64,000 nucleotides of DNA from Massilia horti (GCF_004614195.1 NZ_SPUM01000008.1:1-64000), one strand, 5' to 3'. Shown: positions 18,367 to 27,989, counted from the first letter of the stretch. Notes: a model not told the origin generated them from the sequence alone. A program made the numbers and translations.

Positions 18367-18870
18367 TTAATTCACGGCCAACCTGATCGCCAGCGGCTCG
18401 CCCGTGTCGGCCAGCAGCACTTCTGCATGGATCAGTTCATCAGGCGCGTCGTTCGCAATCGGAATCCCAAGCTGGACCAGCAACTGGCGCGGCAAATCGG
18501 CCTGTTTCAGCTGGGGATGCGCGGCCGACTGGATGCGATCGGCGGAGGCCAGCATCAGGAAGCCATCGTCCGCCACCGCCGCCACGACGCGCTGCTGGCG
18601 CGGTTGCAGCGGCCCGGCCGGATGCAGGGCCGCGACCGCGATCGCCAGCATGCATCCCATGGCGCCGACGCTGACCCAGGGCGTGAGCATGCACTGCGAC
18701 CAGCGGCGGTACCACGGCTGTTTCGGATGGCGCCGGGCGAATGCCTGCATCAGTTGCGCTTCCACCTTGTCCGGTGGGACCGCATGGCCCAGCGCACGGC
18801 GCGCGGCTGCCCATTCGGGCGCGCGGCCATTCTTTTGCTCGCGGTGTTCGTTCAGATCGATGGGTTCCAT
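18367..18870 (-). CDS. Putative anti-sigma factor (single membrane span)
   Basis: About 167 residues: a cytosolic N-terminal part rich in charged residues (about 1-58), one membrane helix (VSVGAMGCMLAIAVAALHP) and a periplasmic C-terminal part. This is the topology of ECF anti-sigma factors, though no zinc HxxxCxxC motif is present. The start is decided by the ribosome-binding site: TAGGA, overlapping the sigma-gene stop, is spaced 7 bases from the ATG at 18870 but only 1 base from the ATG at 18876. Gene position directly after the sigma factor supports the call. Confidence 0.7.
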   Translation of the reverse strand: MEPIDLNEHREQKNGRAPEWAAARRALGHAVPPDKVEAQLMQAFARRHPKQPWYRRWSQCMLTPWVSVGAMGCMLAIAVAALHPAGPLQPRQQRVVAAVADDGFLMLASADRIQSAAHPQLKQADLPRQLLVQLGIPIANDAPDELIHAEVLLADTGEPLAIRLAVN

Positions 18871-18879
18871 ATGCATGTC

Positions 18880-19461
18880 CTAAGCGGTGTTCAGATCAAG
18901 TGCCCGGTACGGCGTCAGCGCCTTCGATAAGGCCGCCCGGCCCCGCGACAGGCGCGAGCGCACGGTGCCGATTTCCAGTTGGCAGATTCCGGCAATTTCC
19001 TGGTACGACAGTTCATGCAGCTCGAACAGGATCAGCACGTCACGGTAGTGCGGCGCCAGTTGGCTGAGTGCGCGCTGCAAATGCTCGGTCGCTTCAATGT
19101 CCAGCACCTTGGCCAGCGGGCCGGCGGCTTCATTGACCGGCTCCACGACCGAGTCGCCGTCTTCGTCCTCGTCCGGCTGCACCCAGCGCTCGTTCTGGCG
19201 CGCGTGGCGCAGGACCAGGTTGCGAGCGACCCCGTACAGGAAGTTGGCCAGCATGCCCCTGAGTGGATCGAAGGCGTAGCTGTCGTTCAGCAGACCCATG
19301 AAGACGTCCTGGACCACGTCCGCCGCTACGTCCGGCGCGCCGCAGTGCAGCAGCGCGAAGCTGTACAGGCCGGAACGATGGCGCCAGTACAGGCTCTGGA
19401 ACGCGGCCGCGTCGCCCTGGCGGATCGCTCTTAGCAGTTGATTGTCGTCGGGTTCGGTCAC
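18880..19461 (-). CDS. ECF RNA polymerase sigma factor
   Basis: A 193-residue extracytoplasmic-function sigma factor. Region 2 (AAFQSLYWRHRSGLYSFAL, ADVVQDVFMGLLND) recognises the -10 element, and region 4 (LAPHYRDVLILFELHELSYQEIA... IGTVRSRLSRGRAAL) the -35 element; regions 1 and 3 are missing as expected. It begins with GTG at 19461 without a strong Shine-Dalgarno. An ECF-like promoter sits 23 bp before it, suggesting autoregulation. It is the first gene of a five-gene minus-strand operon with an anti-sigma factor and three secreted proteins. Confidence 0.93.
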   Translation of the reverse strand: MTEPDDNQLLRAIRQGDAAAFQSLYWRHRSGLYSFALLHCGAPDVAADVVQDVFMGLLNDSYAFDPLRGMLANFLYGVARNLVLRHARQNERWVQPDEDEDGDSVVEPVNEAAGPLAKVLDIEATEHLQRALSQLAPHYRDVLILFELHELSYQEIAGICQLEIGTVRSRLSRGRAALSKALTPYRALDLNTA

Positions 19462-19483
19462 GATGAATTCGGTGGGTCTTTTT

Positions 19484-19514
19484 CTATATTCGCAACATGT
19501 TGCCAGAAAGTTCC
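19484..19514 (-). promoter_or_regulatory. ECF-type promoter with palindrome in the spacer
   Basis: Reading the minus strand, GGAACTT (-35, 19514-19508) is followed, 17 bases after GGAAC, by CGAATATAG (-10 region, 19492-19484). The GGAAC core is the classic ECF -35. The spacer carries the perfect 12-bp palindrome GCAACATGTTGC (19492-19503). The -10 lies 23 bp before the GTG of the sigma gene. Confidence 0.6.
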
Positions 19515-19688
19515 AACCCGCTTGCTACTATCGAGCGGCGACGGTTTGCGTGCCCACAAGGCACGCAGGCTCCGTGAGCGCGAGCACCGGCGGCCAAGGC
19601 GCGCATCGGCTACACTAGCGCCTTGCACAACAGTACACGCCAATGAACCCTACGCTTGCACACGCATCCCGCCTTACCGGAGGGCGCC

Positions 19689-20993
19689 GTGGATGACCTT
19701 TTCAAGACCGAGCCCGCGCCCCCGCTGGCCGAGGCGCTGCGCCCCAAGACCATTGGCGAGGTGATCGGCCAGAGTCACCTGCTGGGGGAGGGCAAGCCGC
19801 TGAACCTCGTGTTCAAGTCGGGCCGGCCGCATTCCATGATCCTGTGGGGGCCGCCCGGTGTGGGCAAGACCACGCTTGCGCGCCTGACGGCGAACGCGTT
19901 CGACTGCGAGTTCATCGCGCTGTCGGCCGTGCTCTCCGGCGTCAAGGACATCCGCGACGCGGTCGCCCAGGCCGAGCAGTACCTTGCGCGCGGCAAGCAC
20001 ACGATCCTGTTCATCGACGAGATCCACCGCTTTAACAAGTCGCAGCAGGATGCCTTGCTGCCGTTCGTCGAGTCGGGCCTGGTCACGCTGATCGGCGCGA
20101 CCACCGAAAATCCTTCGTTCGAAGTCAATTCGGCGCTGCTGTCGCGCTCCCAGGTGTATGTGCTCAAGGCGCTGAACGATGCCGAGATGCGCCAGTTGCT
20201 GGCGCGCGCACAGGAACGGGTGCTGGGCAAGCTGCAGTTCGACGAGTTGGCCATCAATACGCTGATCGGCTACGCCGACGGCGACGCGCGCCGCTTCCTG
20301 AACCTGCTGGAGCAGACCAAGACCTCGGCCGAGACCTCGGGCGTTACCACCATCACCGGCGAATTCGTCGAGAACGCGCTCACGCTCAACGCACGCCGTT
20401 TCGACAAGGGCGGCGACAACTTCTACGACCAGATATCGGCCCTGCACAAGTCGGTGCGCGGCTCGAATCCGGACGCAGCCCTTTATTGGCTGTGCCGCAT
20501 GCTGGACGGCGGCGCCGATCCCAAGTACCTGGCGCGCCGCATTGTGCGCATGGCGTGGGAAGACATCGGCATTGCCGATCCACGCGCGCTCCAGTTGGCC
20601 AACGACGCGGCCACCACCTATGAACGGCTGGGAACGCCGGAAGGGGAGCTGGCGCTGGGCCAGGCGGTGATCTACCTGGCGATGGCACCCAAGAGCAATG
20701 CCGGCTACAACGCCTACAACGAGGCCAGAGCTTTCGTGAAGCGCGACAAGTCGCGCGAGGTGCCGGTCCACCTGCGCAATGCGCCGACCAAGCTGATGAA
20801 GGAATTGGGCTACGGCCACGAGTACCGCTACGCGCATGACGAACCGAACGCGTACGCCGCCGGCGAATCCTACCTGCCGGATGGAATGGCCGAGCCAGGC
20901 TGGTATCGCCCGACTGACCGCGGGCTGGAAGGCAAGATCGGCGAAAAGCTCAAGTGGCTGCGCGAACTCGACGCCGCCGCGGGGAAAACCTGA
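19689..20993 (+). CDS. rarA: Replication-associated recombination protein A
   Basis: A clamp-loader-like AAA+ ATPase (MgsA/RarA, 434 residues) that acts at stalled forks. It has Walker A GPPGVGKTTLARL, Walker B FIDEIHRFNK, sensor 1 (GATTENPSFEVN) and the C-terminal tetramerisation helices. The GTG at 19689 (translates MDDLFKTEPAPPLAEALRP) was chosen because GGAGGG (19679-19684) is well placed before it; the ATG at 19656 lacks a site and adds residues with no homology. It should follow lolA in the ancestral order; here 4.5 kb of other genes separate them. Confidence 0.95.
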   Translation: MDDLFKTEPAPPLAEALRPKTIGEVIGQSHLLGEGKPLNLVFKSGRPHSMILWGPPGVGKTTLARLTANAFDCEFIALSAVLSGVKDIRDAVAQAEQYLARGKHTILFIDEIHRFNKSQQDALLPFVESGLVTLIGATTENPSFEVNSALLSRSQVYVLKALNDAEMRQLLARAQERVLGKLQFDELAINTLIGYADGDARRFLNLLEQTKTSAETSGVTTITGEFVENALTLNARRFDKGGDNFYDQISALHKSVRGSNPDAALYWLCRMLDGGADPKYLARRIVRMAWEDIGIADPRALQLANDAATTYERLGTPEGELALGQAVIYLAMAPKSNAGYNAYNEARAFVKRDKSREVPVHLRNAPTKLMKELGYGHEYRYAHDEPNAYAAGESYLPDGMAEPGWYRPTDRGLEGKIGEKLKWLRELDAAAGKT

Positions 20994-21256
20994 CAGCTCG
21001 CTTGCCCCGTTTAACGCCGCATCGTTTTACATTTCCTATCCAGCTTGCATGGAGCGGGACGCCAGGCACCCGCGTCTGCGCGATTGTTTCTAAATTTTAC
21101 AATTCTCCTTTAGATTATTGTAGAATCGGCTAGCTCAGCCGGACACAGCCTGCCCGGCCCGCCACAACAGGTTCAGGATTTCGTCTTTGCGCATTTGGGG
21201 TTTGATGGCAGGTCTGCAGACCGCCTGTCGAACTGGCCGCCCCCGGGAGGTGAAGC

Positions 21257-24200
21257 ATGCAGCAGTTGTACTCGATTGAAGGGGATAGTGAAACGGCACG
21301 CTTGGTTAGGCAGACCGACTGGCGTGCCACGCCGCTGGGCCCCGTCGAACGATGGCCCCAGAGCCTGCGCACCTCACTGAACATCTGCCTTGCCTGCCGC
21401 TTTCCGGTCCTCGTCTGGTGGGGGCCGCAGTTGGTGATGTTGTACAACGACGAGTACGTCCCTGTGCTCGGCAACAAGCATCCGGCGGCGATGGGCGGGA
21501 TCGGCCGCGAGGTCTGGGCCGATGTGTGGAATGTGGTGGGGCCAATGCTCGACAGTGTCCTGACCACCGGCAAGGCAGCCAAGGCGGACGACCTGCTCCT
21601 GCTGATGAATCGGGCGGGATATGTTGAAGAAACTTACTTCTCCTTCAGCTATTCGCCCATTGTGGACGAATCGGGCGGCATCGGCGGCATCTTCACGCCC
21701 GTCATCGAGACAACCGAAAAGGTGATCGGGCGCCGCCGTGTCGAGCTGCTGCGCGAGTTGGGCAGCCAGCCGCGGGCGGACAACCTGCAAGATGCCTGCG
21801 CGTCGGCAGCAAGGCTGCTGGCGCGGGCGGTAGAAGATCTGCCATTCGGGATCATTTACGCCATCGATCAAACCAGCGGTGCTGCGCGCCTGGCCTGTTC
21901 GTTTGGCCTGGACGCTTGCCGCGCGCTCGTGCCGGATGTGATTGCACCGGACGATCAAGCCCAGCCATGGCTGGTCATGCAGGCGGCGGCTACCCGCGAG
22001 GTGCAGGAGGTGCGCGCACTGGACGCCACCGCGCCTGACTTGCCGCACGGCGCCTGGGGCGCTGCCGTCGAGCAGGCGCTCGCGATCCCGATTACGATTC
22101 CCGGCCACGAAGCTGCGACGGTCGTGCTGGTGGCCGCTGTGAGTCCGCATCGCGCGCTCGACGACGCCTACCTGTCGTTCTACCGGCTGCTTGCGGACCA
22201 GCTTCGGATCGGCATCAGCGCGGCTTTGTCCTACGAGGCCGAGTGCAAGCGGGCCCTGGCGCTGGCGGAAATCGACCGCGCCAAGACCACTTTTTTCAGC
22301 AACATCAGCCATGAATTCCGGACCCCGCTCACCCTGATGCTCGGCCCGCTGGAAGAGGTGATCGGCGACTCTGACGTGCCTGCGTCGGCGCGTGAACACC
22401 TGGAGCTGATCAAGCGCAACGGCACCCGCCTGCTCAAGCTGGTGAATGCGCTGCTCGATTTTTCCAGGATCGAGGCGGGCCGGATGGAGGCCTCGTTCGA
22501 GCCGCTCGACCTGGCGGCCTTCACGGCCGAATTGGCCGGCGTGTTCCGCTCGGCGGTCGAGCGGGCCGGGCTTCGCCTGGAGGTCGACTGCCAGCCGCTC
22601 TCCGAACCGGTGTATGCCGACCGGACGATGTGGGAGAAGATTGTCCTGAATCTGCTGTCCAATGCGTTCAAGTTCACGCGTGAGGGCACAATCACGGTGC
22701 GCGTGTACGAGCATGAGCGGCATGCGGTGCTGACGGTGAGCGACACCGGGGTGGGCATCGCCGAGGCCGACTTGCCACGGCTGTTCGAACGTTTTCACCG
22801 GATCGAGGGCAGGTGGTCGCGTTCGCACGAGGGCAGCGGCATTGGCCTGGCACTGGTGCGCGACCTGGTGACGCTGCACGGCGGCCAAACGCGCATCGAG
22901 AGCAGTGAGGGGCACGGGACCACGGTCGCTGCGTTGCTGCCATTTGGCCATGCGCACCTGCCGGCCGACCAGCTCGCGCGCGAGCCCAGCGGCGGCGCCC
23001 CGGCGCCCCAGGGAGACGCCTACGCGGCCGAGGCCGAATTGTGGCTCGGCTCTTCCAGGCCGTCCGTGCCGCATGACTCGCTTGCCGCGGGCGGTTTTGT
23101 CTACATCGTCGACGATAACGCCGACATGCTCGACTACGTAGCCAAGCTGCTCGCGCCACACCATCAGGTGCGGACGTTTTCGAACGGACTGCTGGCACTG
23201 GAGCAGGCCAGGAAGTGCATGCCGGCCCTGATCGTCTCGGACGTGATGATGCCCGTGATGGGCGGCTATGAGTTGCTGGCGGCTGTCAAGGCGGACAAGG
23301 CGCTGGCCGGGGTGCCCGTGCTGCTGCTGTCGGCGCGCGCGGGCGAGGAGGAACGCATCGAGGCCGCACGGGCCGGCGCCGACGACTATCTCGAAAAACC
23401 GTTTTGCGGGCGCGAGCTGCTGGCCAAGGTCGATGCGCTGCTGCTCAAGTCGCGCATCCACAAGGTGGAAAGCGACCAATCCGAGCGGATGCATGCCATT
23501 CTTTCGCAGGCGCCGGCGGCGATCGCGCTGCTGCGTGGGCCCGAGCATACCTTCGAGCTGGCCAATCCGCTCTACCAGGAACTGATGGGCCGGCACGACC
23601 TCCTGCACAAGAGCGTGCGCGAGGCGCTGCCGGAGCTGGCCGAGCAGGGGATGTTCGACCTGCTCGACCGCGCCTATGCTTCCGGCAAGCCCTATGTGGG
23701 ACGCGCGCTGCGCGCTGACCTCGTGCGCGGCAGCGCCGGCCTGCCACAAGAGGCCTATTTTGACTGCGTCTACCAGCCGACCTTCGACAGCCTTGGTGCG
23801 GTCGACGGCATCGCCGTGGTCGCATTCGACGTGACCGAGACGATGAGGGCCAGGCGGGCGGCGGAGAACGCCAGCCGCGCCAAGGACGAATTCATCGCCA
23901 TGCTGGGCCATGAGCTGCGCAACCCGCTCGCGCCCATCATGACCGCGCTGGAAGTGATGAAGCTGCGCGGGATCGACGCCGTTCGCAACGAGCACGGCAT
24001 CATCGAGCGCCAGGCCAAGCACATGATCGGGCTGGTCAACGACCTGCTCGACGTGGCGCGCGTTTCGCGCGGCAAGGTCGAATTGCGGCGTGAGCCGACC
24101 GAACTGGCGGCGGTGGTCGCGGCGGCGGTGGAAACGGCCAGCCCTGTGCTCGAGGAACGCCGGCAGATCCTGGCCCTGGACATCCCGGCCCAGGGCCTGA

Positions 24201-25012
24201 AATTATGCGTGGACGTGCAGAGGATGAGCCAGGTGTATGCGAACCTGCTGACCAACGCCGCCAAATACAGCGACAAAGGCAGCCGGATCACGGTGGCGGG
24301 GCGGCGCGACGGGAGCGACATCGTGCTGGACGTGACCGACACCGGGCGCGGCATCTCCGCCGACATGCTGCCATGTGTGTTCGACATGTTCTACCAGGAC
24401 CCGCAGAGCCTGTCGCGCTCGCGGGGCGGGCTGGGCCTTGGGCTGACGATCGTGCGCAGCCTGACCGAACTGCATGGCGGCAGTGTCAGCGTGGACAGCC
24501 GTGGTCCGGGCAAGGGGGCAACGTTCACGGTCCGGGTGCCGGCGGCTGATACGGCCGGGCTCGTCCCGGCAGCCGACCTGGGCGGCGCGAGCGTGACTCG
24601 GCAGGCTGAGCAACATGTCGGCGTACTGGTGGTGGACGACAACGTCGACGCCGCCGAAATGCTCAAGGAGCTGCTGCTGTCGTTCGGCTACGGCGTCGAG
24701 ACGGCGTACGATGGCCCTTCCGGCTTGCGCAAGCTGGACGAGTTCTGGCCTGACATGGCCATCCTCGATATCGGCCTGCCCGGCATGGACGGCTATGAAC
24801 TGGCGGAGCGAACCAGGCAACTGGCCGGCGACCGGCCGGTCTACCTGGTGGCGCTGACCGGTTACGGGCAGGAGGGCGACAGGGAGCGCGCGCGGTCGGC
24901 CGGCTTCGATCGCCACCTCACGAAACCGGTCAACCTGCCGGCACTGCTGGACATGCTGGCCGAGGTGTCATCGGGCAAACGCGCGGCCCTGGCGCGCCCG
25001 CAGGCACACTGA
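21257..25012 (+). CDS. Hybrid sensor histidine kinase with two kinase and two receiver modules
   Basis: A 1251-residue soluble-looking hybrid kinase with no clear membrane helix. Order: PAS-like (about 30-150), GAF (about 165-330), HisKA with SHEFRTPLT (His352), HATPase (NLLSNAFKF, GVGIAEADL), receiver 1 (VDDNADMLD, Asp662), PAS (about 740-870), HisKA 2 with GHELRNPLAP (His885), HATPase 2 (NLLTNAAKYS, GLGLGLTIVRSL), receiver 2 (VDDNVDAAE, Asp1171). Two complete kinase cores with two receivers in one chain suggest a relay or signal-integration device. The ATG at 21257 follows a GGGAGGTGAAGC site. No separate response regulator lies beside it. Confidence 0.93.
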   Translation: MQQLYSIEGDSETARLVRQTDWRATPLGPVERWPQSLRTSLNICLACRFPVLVWWGPQLVMLYNDEYVPVLGNKHPAAMGGIGREVWADVWNVVGPMLDSVLTTGKAAKADDLLLLMNRAGYVEETYFSFSYSPIVDESGGIGGIFTPVIETTEKVIGRRRVELLRELGSQPRADNLQDACASAARLLARAVEDLPFGIIYAIDQTSGAARLACSFGLDACRALVPDVIAPDDQAQPWLVMQAAATREVQEVRALDATAPDLPHGAWGAAVEQALAIPITIPGHEAATVVLVAAVSPHRALDDAYLSFYRLLADQLRIGISAALSYEAECKRALALAEIDRAKTTFFSNISHEFRTPLTLMLGPLEEVIGDSDVPASAREHLELIKRNGTRLLKLVNALLDFSRIEAGRMEASFEPLDLAAFTAELAGVFRSAVERAGLRLEVDCQPLSEPVYADRTMWEKIVLNLLSNAFKFTREGTITVRVYEHERHAVLTVSDTGVGIAEADLPRLFERFHRIEGRWSRSHEGSGIGLALVRDLVTLHGGQTRIESSEGHGTTVAALLPFGHAHLPADQLAREPSGGAPAPQGDAYAAEAELWLGSSRPSVPHDSLAAGGFVYIVDDNADMLDYVAKLLAPHHQVRTFSNGLLALEQARKCMPALIVSDVMMPVMGGYELLAAVKADKALAGVPVLLLSARAGEEERIEAARAGADDYLEKPFCGRELLAKVDALLLKSRIHKVESDQSERMHAILSQAPAAIALLRGPEHTFELANPLYQELMGRHDLLHKSVREALPELAEQGMFDLLDRAYASGKPYVGRALRADLVRGSAGLPQEAYFDCVYQPTFDSLGAVDGIAVVAFDVTETMRARRAAENASRAKDEFIAMLGHELRNPLAPIMTALEVMKLRGIDAVRNEHGIIERQAKHMIGLVNDLLDVARVSRGKVELRREPTELAAVVAAAVETASPVLEERRQILALDIPAQGLKLCVDVQRMSQVYANLLTNAAKYSDKGSRITVAGRRDGSDIVLDVTDTGRGISADMLPCVFDMFYQDPQSLSRSRGGLGLGLTIVRSLTELHGGSVSVDSRGPGKGATFTVRVPAADTAGLVPAADLGGASVTRQAEQHVGVLVVDDNVDAAEMLKELLLSFGYGVETAYDGPSGLRKLDEFWPDMAILDIGLPGMDGYELAERTRQLAGDRPVYLVALTGYGQEGDRERARSAGFDRHLTKPVNLPALLDMLAEVSSGKRAALARPQAH

Positions 25013-25025
25013 GCCGCGCGATCCG

Positions 25026-25553
25026 CTAGTAGGCGCGGTGCCGGTCACGGTGCTCGGCGGCGCCGCCGCGCTTGCGGATCACGGTCACCTGGCCATCCGG
25101 TTCGAGGTAGGCGCGCTTGACCTGCGCGATGTCCTCGACCTCATGCTCGCGCAGCATTTCTGCCAGCTCTTCGTCGGCGATCAGTTCGCGCTTGAGCACG
25201 GCCTCCTGCTTGACCCCGTCTTTCACGATGCACAGCGGCCGCGGCAGAACCACACGACGTATCAAGGGAAAGCGGAAGCTGAGGAAGTTGAGCACCAGGC
25301 TCCAGCCAATGATGGTGGACATCAGGACGAAGCCGTCGGGCACCGATTTATAGTCGCCGGCCATCGCGTTTTGCGAGGCGTCTGCGATGATGACCAGGAC
25401 CAGCAGGTCCGACAGGCCGAGTGCGCCCACGTCGCGCCGCACGATAAAGCGGAACATCGAAAACAGGAAAAAGAAGGTGAGCGTTCCGCGGATGAACAGC
25501 TCGATGGGCGACATCGTGAATCCAAACAGGTTCGACCAGTCGATCGCAGGCAT
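25026..25553 (-). CDS. DUF421 membrane protein (YetF-like)
   Basis: 175 residues: MPAIDWSNLFGFTMSPIELFIRG, then three membrane helices (about 15-85) and a cytosolic YetF-like C-terminal domain (LPRPLCIVKDGVKQEAVLKRELI.. EDIAQVKRAYLEPDGQVTVI). The motif R-x-x-G-x-L-x-x-x-D-L-L-V-L-V-I-I-A-D-A-S is typical. Function unknown; relatives occur in spore and stress contexts. The start at 25553 was chosen for the GAGGAACCC site directly before it; 18 codons upstream are unsupported. It is convergent with the hybrid kinase gene. Confidence 0.9.
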   Translation of the reverse strand: MPAIDWSNLFGFTMSPIELFIRGTLTFFFLFSMFRFIVRRDVGALGLSDLLVLVIIADASQNAMAGDYKSVPDGFVLMSTIIGWSLVLNFLSFRFPLIRRVVLPRPLCIVKDGVKQEAVLKRELIADEELAEMLREHEVEDIAQVKRAYLEPDGQVTVIRKRGGAAEHRDRHRAY

Positions 25554-25639
25554 GGGTTCCTCCCACTGATGATTCTGCAGTCGATGGTACGCCTTGCAGA
25601 GATTCACTGCTGTGCGTCGGTTAACTTAGAAACGACCTC

Positions 25640-25662
25640 TTACTGCATCGAATTTGCAGTAA
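25640..25662. promoter_or_regulatory. Inverted repeat TTACTGCA-N7-TGCAGTAA
   Basis: A perfect 8-bp inverted repeat with a 7-base spacer (TCGAATT) lies 87-109 bp before the DUF421 gene and about 140 bp before the small secreted-protein gene on the other strand. It looks like a dimer-binding operator; which gene it serves is not clear. Confidence 0.45.
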
Positions 25663-25802
25663 CAGGCCCGCTTCTGGGTCGATGGCGGTTTTTATGCATT
25701 CTGCCCCCCGTTTTTTGCAGTTCATCGCAAGTCGATGGAAACGGCAGGGCCGGCTCGGTAAAGTTACATCATACCAACTGACTTTTACCGCAGGAGCCCA
25801 TT

Positions 25803-26006
25803 ATGAAAATCCGTAAAAATCTCGAAGCCGTATTCCTCGCCGCCGCCCTGGTGGGCACCTTCGCCAGCTACGCGACTGCGAAAGTGCCGGCCATGCGCGC
25901 AGCCAAGGCCGCAGCCGTCAACAGCGTAGCGCTGCAGGCCGACATGCCGGTGGTGGTGATCAAGGGCCAGCGCCTGACGGCCGCCGAAAAGGCCGCCCTG
26001 AACTGA
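25803..26006 (+). CDS. Small secreted protein of unknown function
   Basis: A 67-residue protein with a signal peptide (residues 1-26, ending ASYATA) and a short mature part ending VVVIKGQRLTAAEKAAL. GCAGGAGCC precedes the ATG at good distance. It sits about 110 bp before serS on the same strand. No family with known function was recognised; the strong ribosome-binding site and the clean signal peptide support it as real. Confidence 0.65.
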   Translation: MKIRKNLEAVFLAAALVGTFASYATAKVPAMRAAKAAAVNSVALQADMPVVVIKGQRLTAAEKAALN

Positions 26007-27410
<1,404 letters not shown>

Positions 27411-27476
27411 GCGGTGGCGCGGAGGGCGGTGGCAGGAAGAATAGCCGATTGCTCTTCCGTTTTCGCGCAGGGCTGC

Positions 27477-27482
27477 TATAAT
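27477..27482 (+). promoter_or_regulatory. -10 element of the first tRNA-Ser gene
   Basis: A perfect TATAAT lies 40 bp before the tRNA. A -35 at normal spacing is weak (CTTCCG, 27454-27459). The context GCTATAATGC is shared with the promoter of the second tRNA-Ser copy at 30295. Confidence 0.6.
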
Positions 27483-27522
27483 GCAAGCCCTCTTGCGAAT
27501 GAATGCAAGTTCGACCGAATCA

Positions 27523-27613
27523 GGAAAGGTGGCAGAGTGGTCGAATGCACCGGACTCGAAATCCGGCATACGGTAATACCGTATCGTGGGTTCGAATCCC
27601 ACCCTTTCCGCCA
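27523..27613 (+). tRNA. tRNA-Ser (CGA anticodon), copy 1
   Basis: A 91-base tRNA with encoded CCA. The acceptor stem is GGAAAGG/CCTTTCC with discriminator G, the anticodon loop is CTCGAAA giving anticodon CGA (UCG codons), and there is a long class II variable arm (TACGGTAATACCGTA) as in all tRNA-Ser. The T arm is GTGGG TTCGAAT CCCAC. It is identical in sequence to the copy at 30334-30424 and is followed by a strong terminator. Confidence 0.97.
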
Positions 27614-27620
27614 GTAAATG

Positions 27621-27648
27621 AAAAAGGCTCCCGACGGGGGCCTTTTTT
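27621..27648 (+). terminator. Rho-independent terminator of tRNA-Ser copy 1
   Basis: GGCTCCC-gacg-GGGGCC is flanked by A-run and TTTTTT. Similar hairpins recur at 27771-27796 and 27917-27944 within the array, and at 30431-30460 after the second tRNA. Confidence 0.85.
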
Positions 27649-27652
27649 ATTT

Positions 27653-27759
27653 GCGGAAAGGAGCGGGCCAACAGTTTGGCCCGCGTGTGGGATTCGAAGA
27701 CGCGCGCATGCTTGCGCGCGGGCGGCCTGCAGCATGTAGGCGAATCCCACCCTTTCCGC
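27653..27759. repeat. Foldable repeat element A (107 nt, multibranched)
   Basis: The closing helix GCGGAAAGG/CCTTTCCGC (27653-27661 with 27751-27759), hairpin GCGGGCCAA-N4-TTGGCCCGC (27663-27684), helix GTGGGATTCG/CGAATCCCAC (27687-27696 with 27741-27750), and inside it GCGCGC-N6-GCGCGC (27702-27719) and CCTGC/GTAGG. The 3' side is tRNA-Ser T-arm and acceptor sequence; the 5' side is its inverted complement. Confidence 0.75.
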
Positions 27760-27770
27760 CAGTAATATGA

Positions 27771-27796
27771 AAAAAGCTCCCGCCGGGGCCTTTTTT
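27771..27796 (+). terminator. Second terminator copy in the 148-bp array
   Basis: AAAAAGCTCCCGCCGGGGCCTTTTTT-type hairpin, less perfect than the first copy (changes in stem and loop), followed by a T run. It follows the truncated tRNA end at 27741-27760 and so probably has no transcript of its own. Confidence 0.65.
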
Positions 27797-27800
27797 ATTT

Positions 27801-27907
27801 GCGGAAAGGAGCGGGCCAAGAGTTTGGCCCGCGTGTGGGATTCGAAGACGCGCGCCTGCATGCGCGCGGGCGGCCTGCAGCATGTAGGCGAATCCCACCC
27901 TTTCCGC
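27801..27907. repeat. Foldable repeat element B (107 nt)
   Basis: Second copy, exactly 148 bp after element A. The stems are kept, while the loops differ: CAGT has become GAGT in the first hairpin and ATGCTT has become CTGCAT in the GCGCGC hairpin. Changes confined to loops suggest the structure matters. A broken third copy (about 30471-30518) follows the second tRNA-Ser. Confidence 0.75.
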
Positions 27908-27916
27908 CAGTAAATG

Positions 27917-27944
27917 AAAAAGGCTCCCGACGGGAGCCTTTTTT
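27917..27944 (+). terminator. Third terminator copy in the 148-bp array
   Basis: AAAGGCTCCC-gac-GGGAGCCTTTTTT, a perfect hairpin with T run that closes the array. Confidence 0.75.
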
Positions 27945-27989
27945 CGTTTGCGGGCGGAAAACTGTCGAAGCCCGTAGCCGCCGCACATT

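Larger units (their letters stand above)
27593..27948. repeat. 148-bp tandem array derived from the tRNA-Ser 3' end
   Basis: CGAATCCCACCCTTTCCGCC, the last bases of the tRNA, recurs at 27593, 27741 and 27889 with an exact 148-bp period. Each unit consists of the tRNA 3' end, a terminator hairpin (AAGGCTCCCG...), and a 107-base foldable element (27653-27759 and 27801-27907). The array ends in the third terminator. Only the first unit has a full tRNA in front. Confidence 0.85.

Noticed and set aside
21096-21126. A sigma-70 promoter (TTTACA ... TAGAAT) before the hybrid kinase gene
   Set aside because: The spacer would be 19 bp and no other support exists, so it was not listed as a feature.
21374-24022. 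An 882-codon open frame on the minus strand across the hybrid kinase gene
   Set aside because: Shadow of a clear histidine-kinase frame; no recognisable domain and biased composition.
27741-27907. Additional tRNA-Ser genes in the 148-bp array
   Set aside because: Only the T-arm and acceptor end are repeated; no anticodon arm or D arm is present in front of the second and third copies.
27593-27948. A CRISPR array
   Set aside because: Repeats are 148 bp apart, built of tRNA and terminator sequence, without short unique spacers or cas genes.
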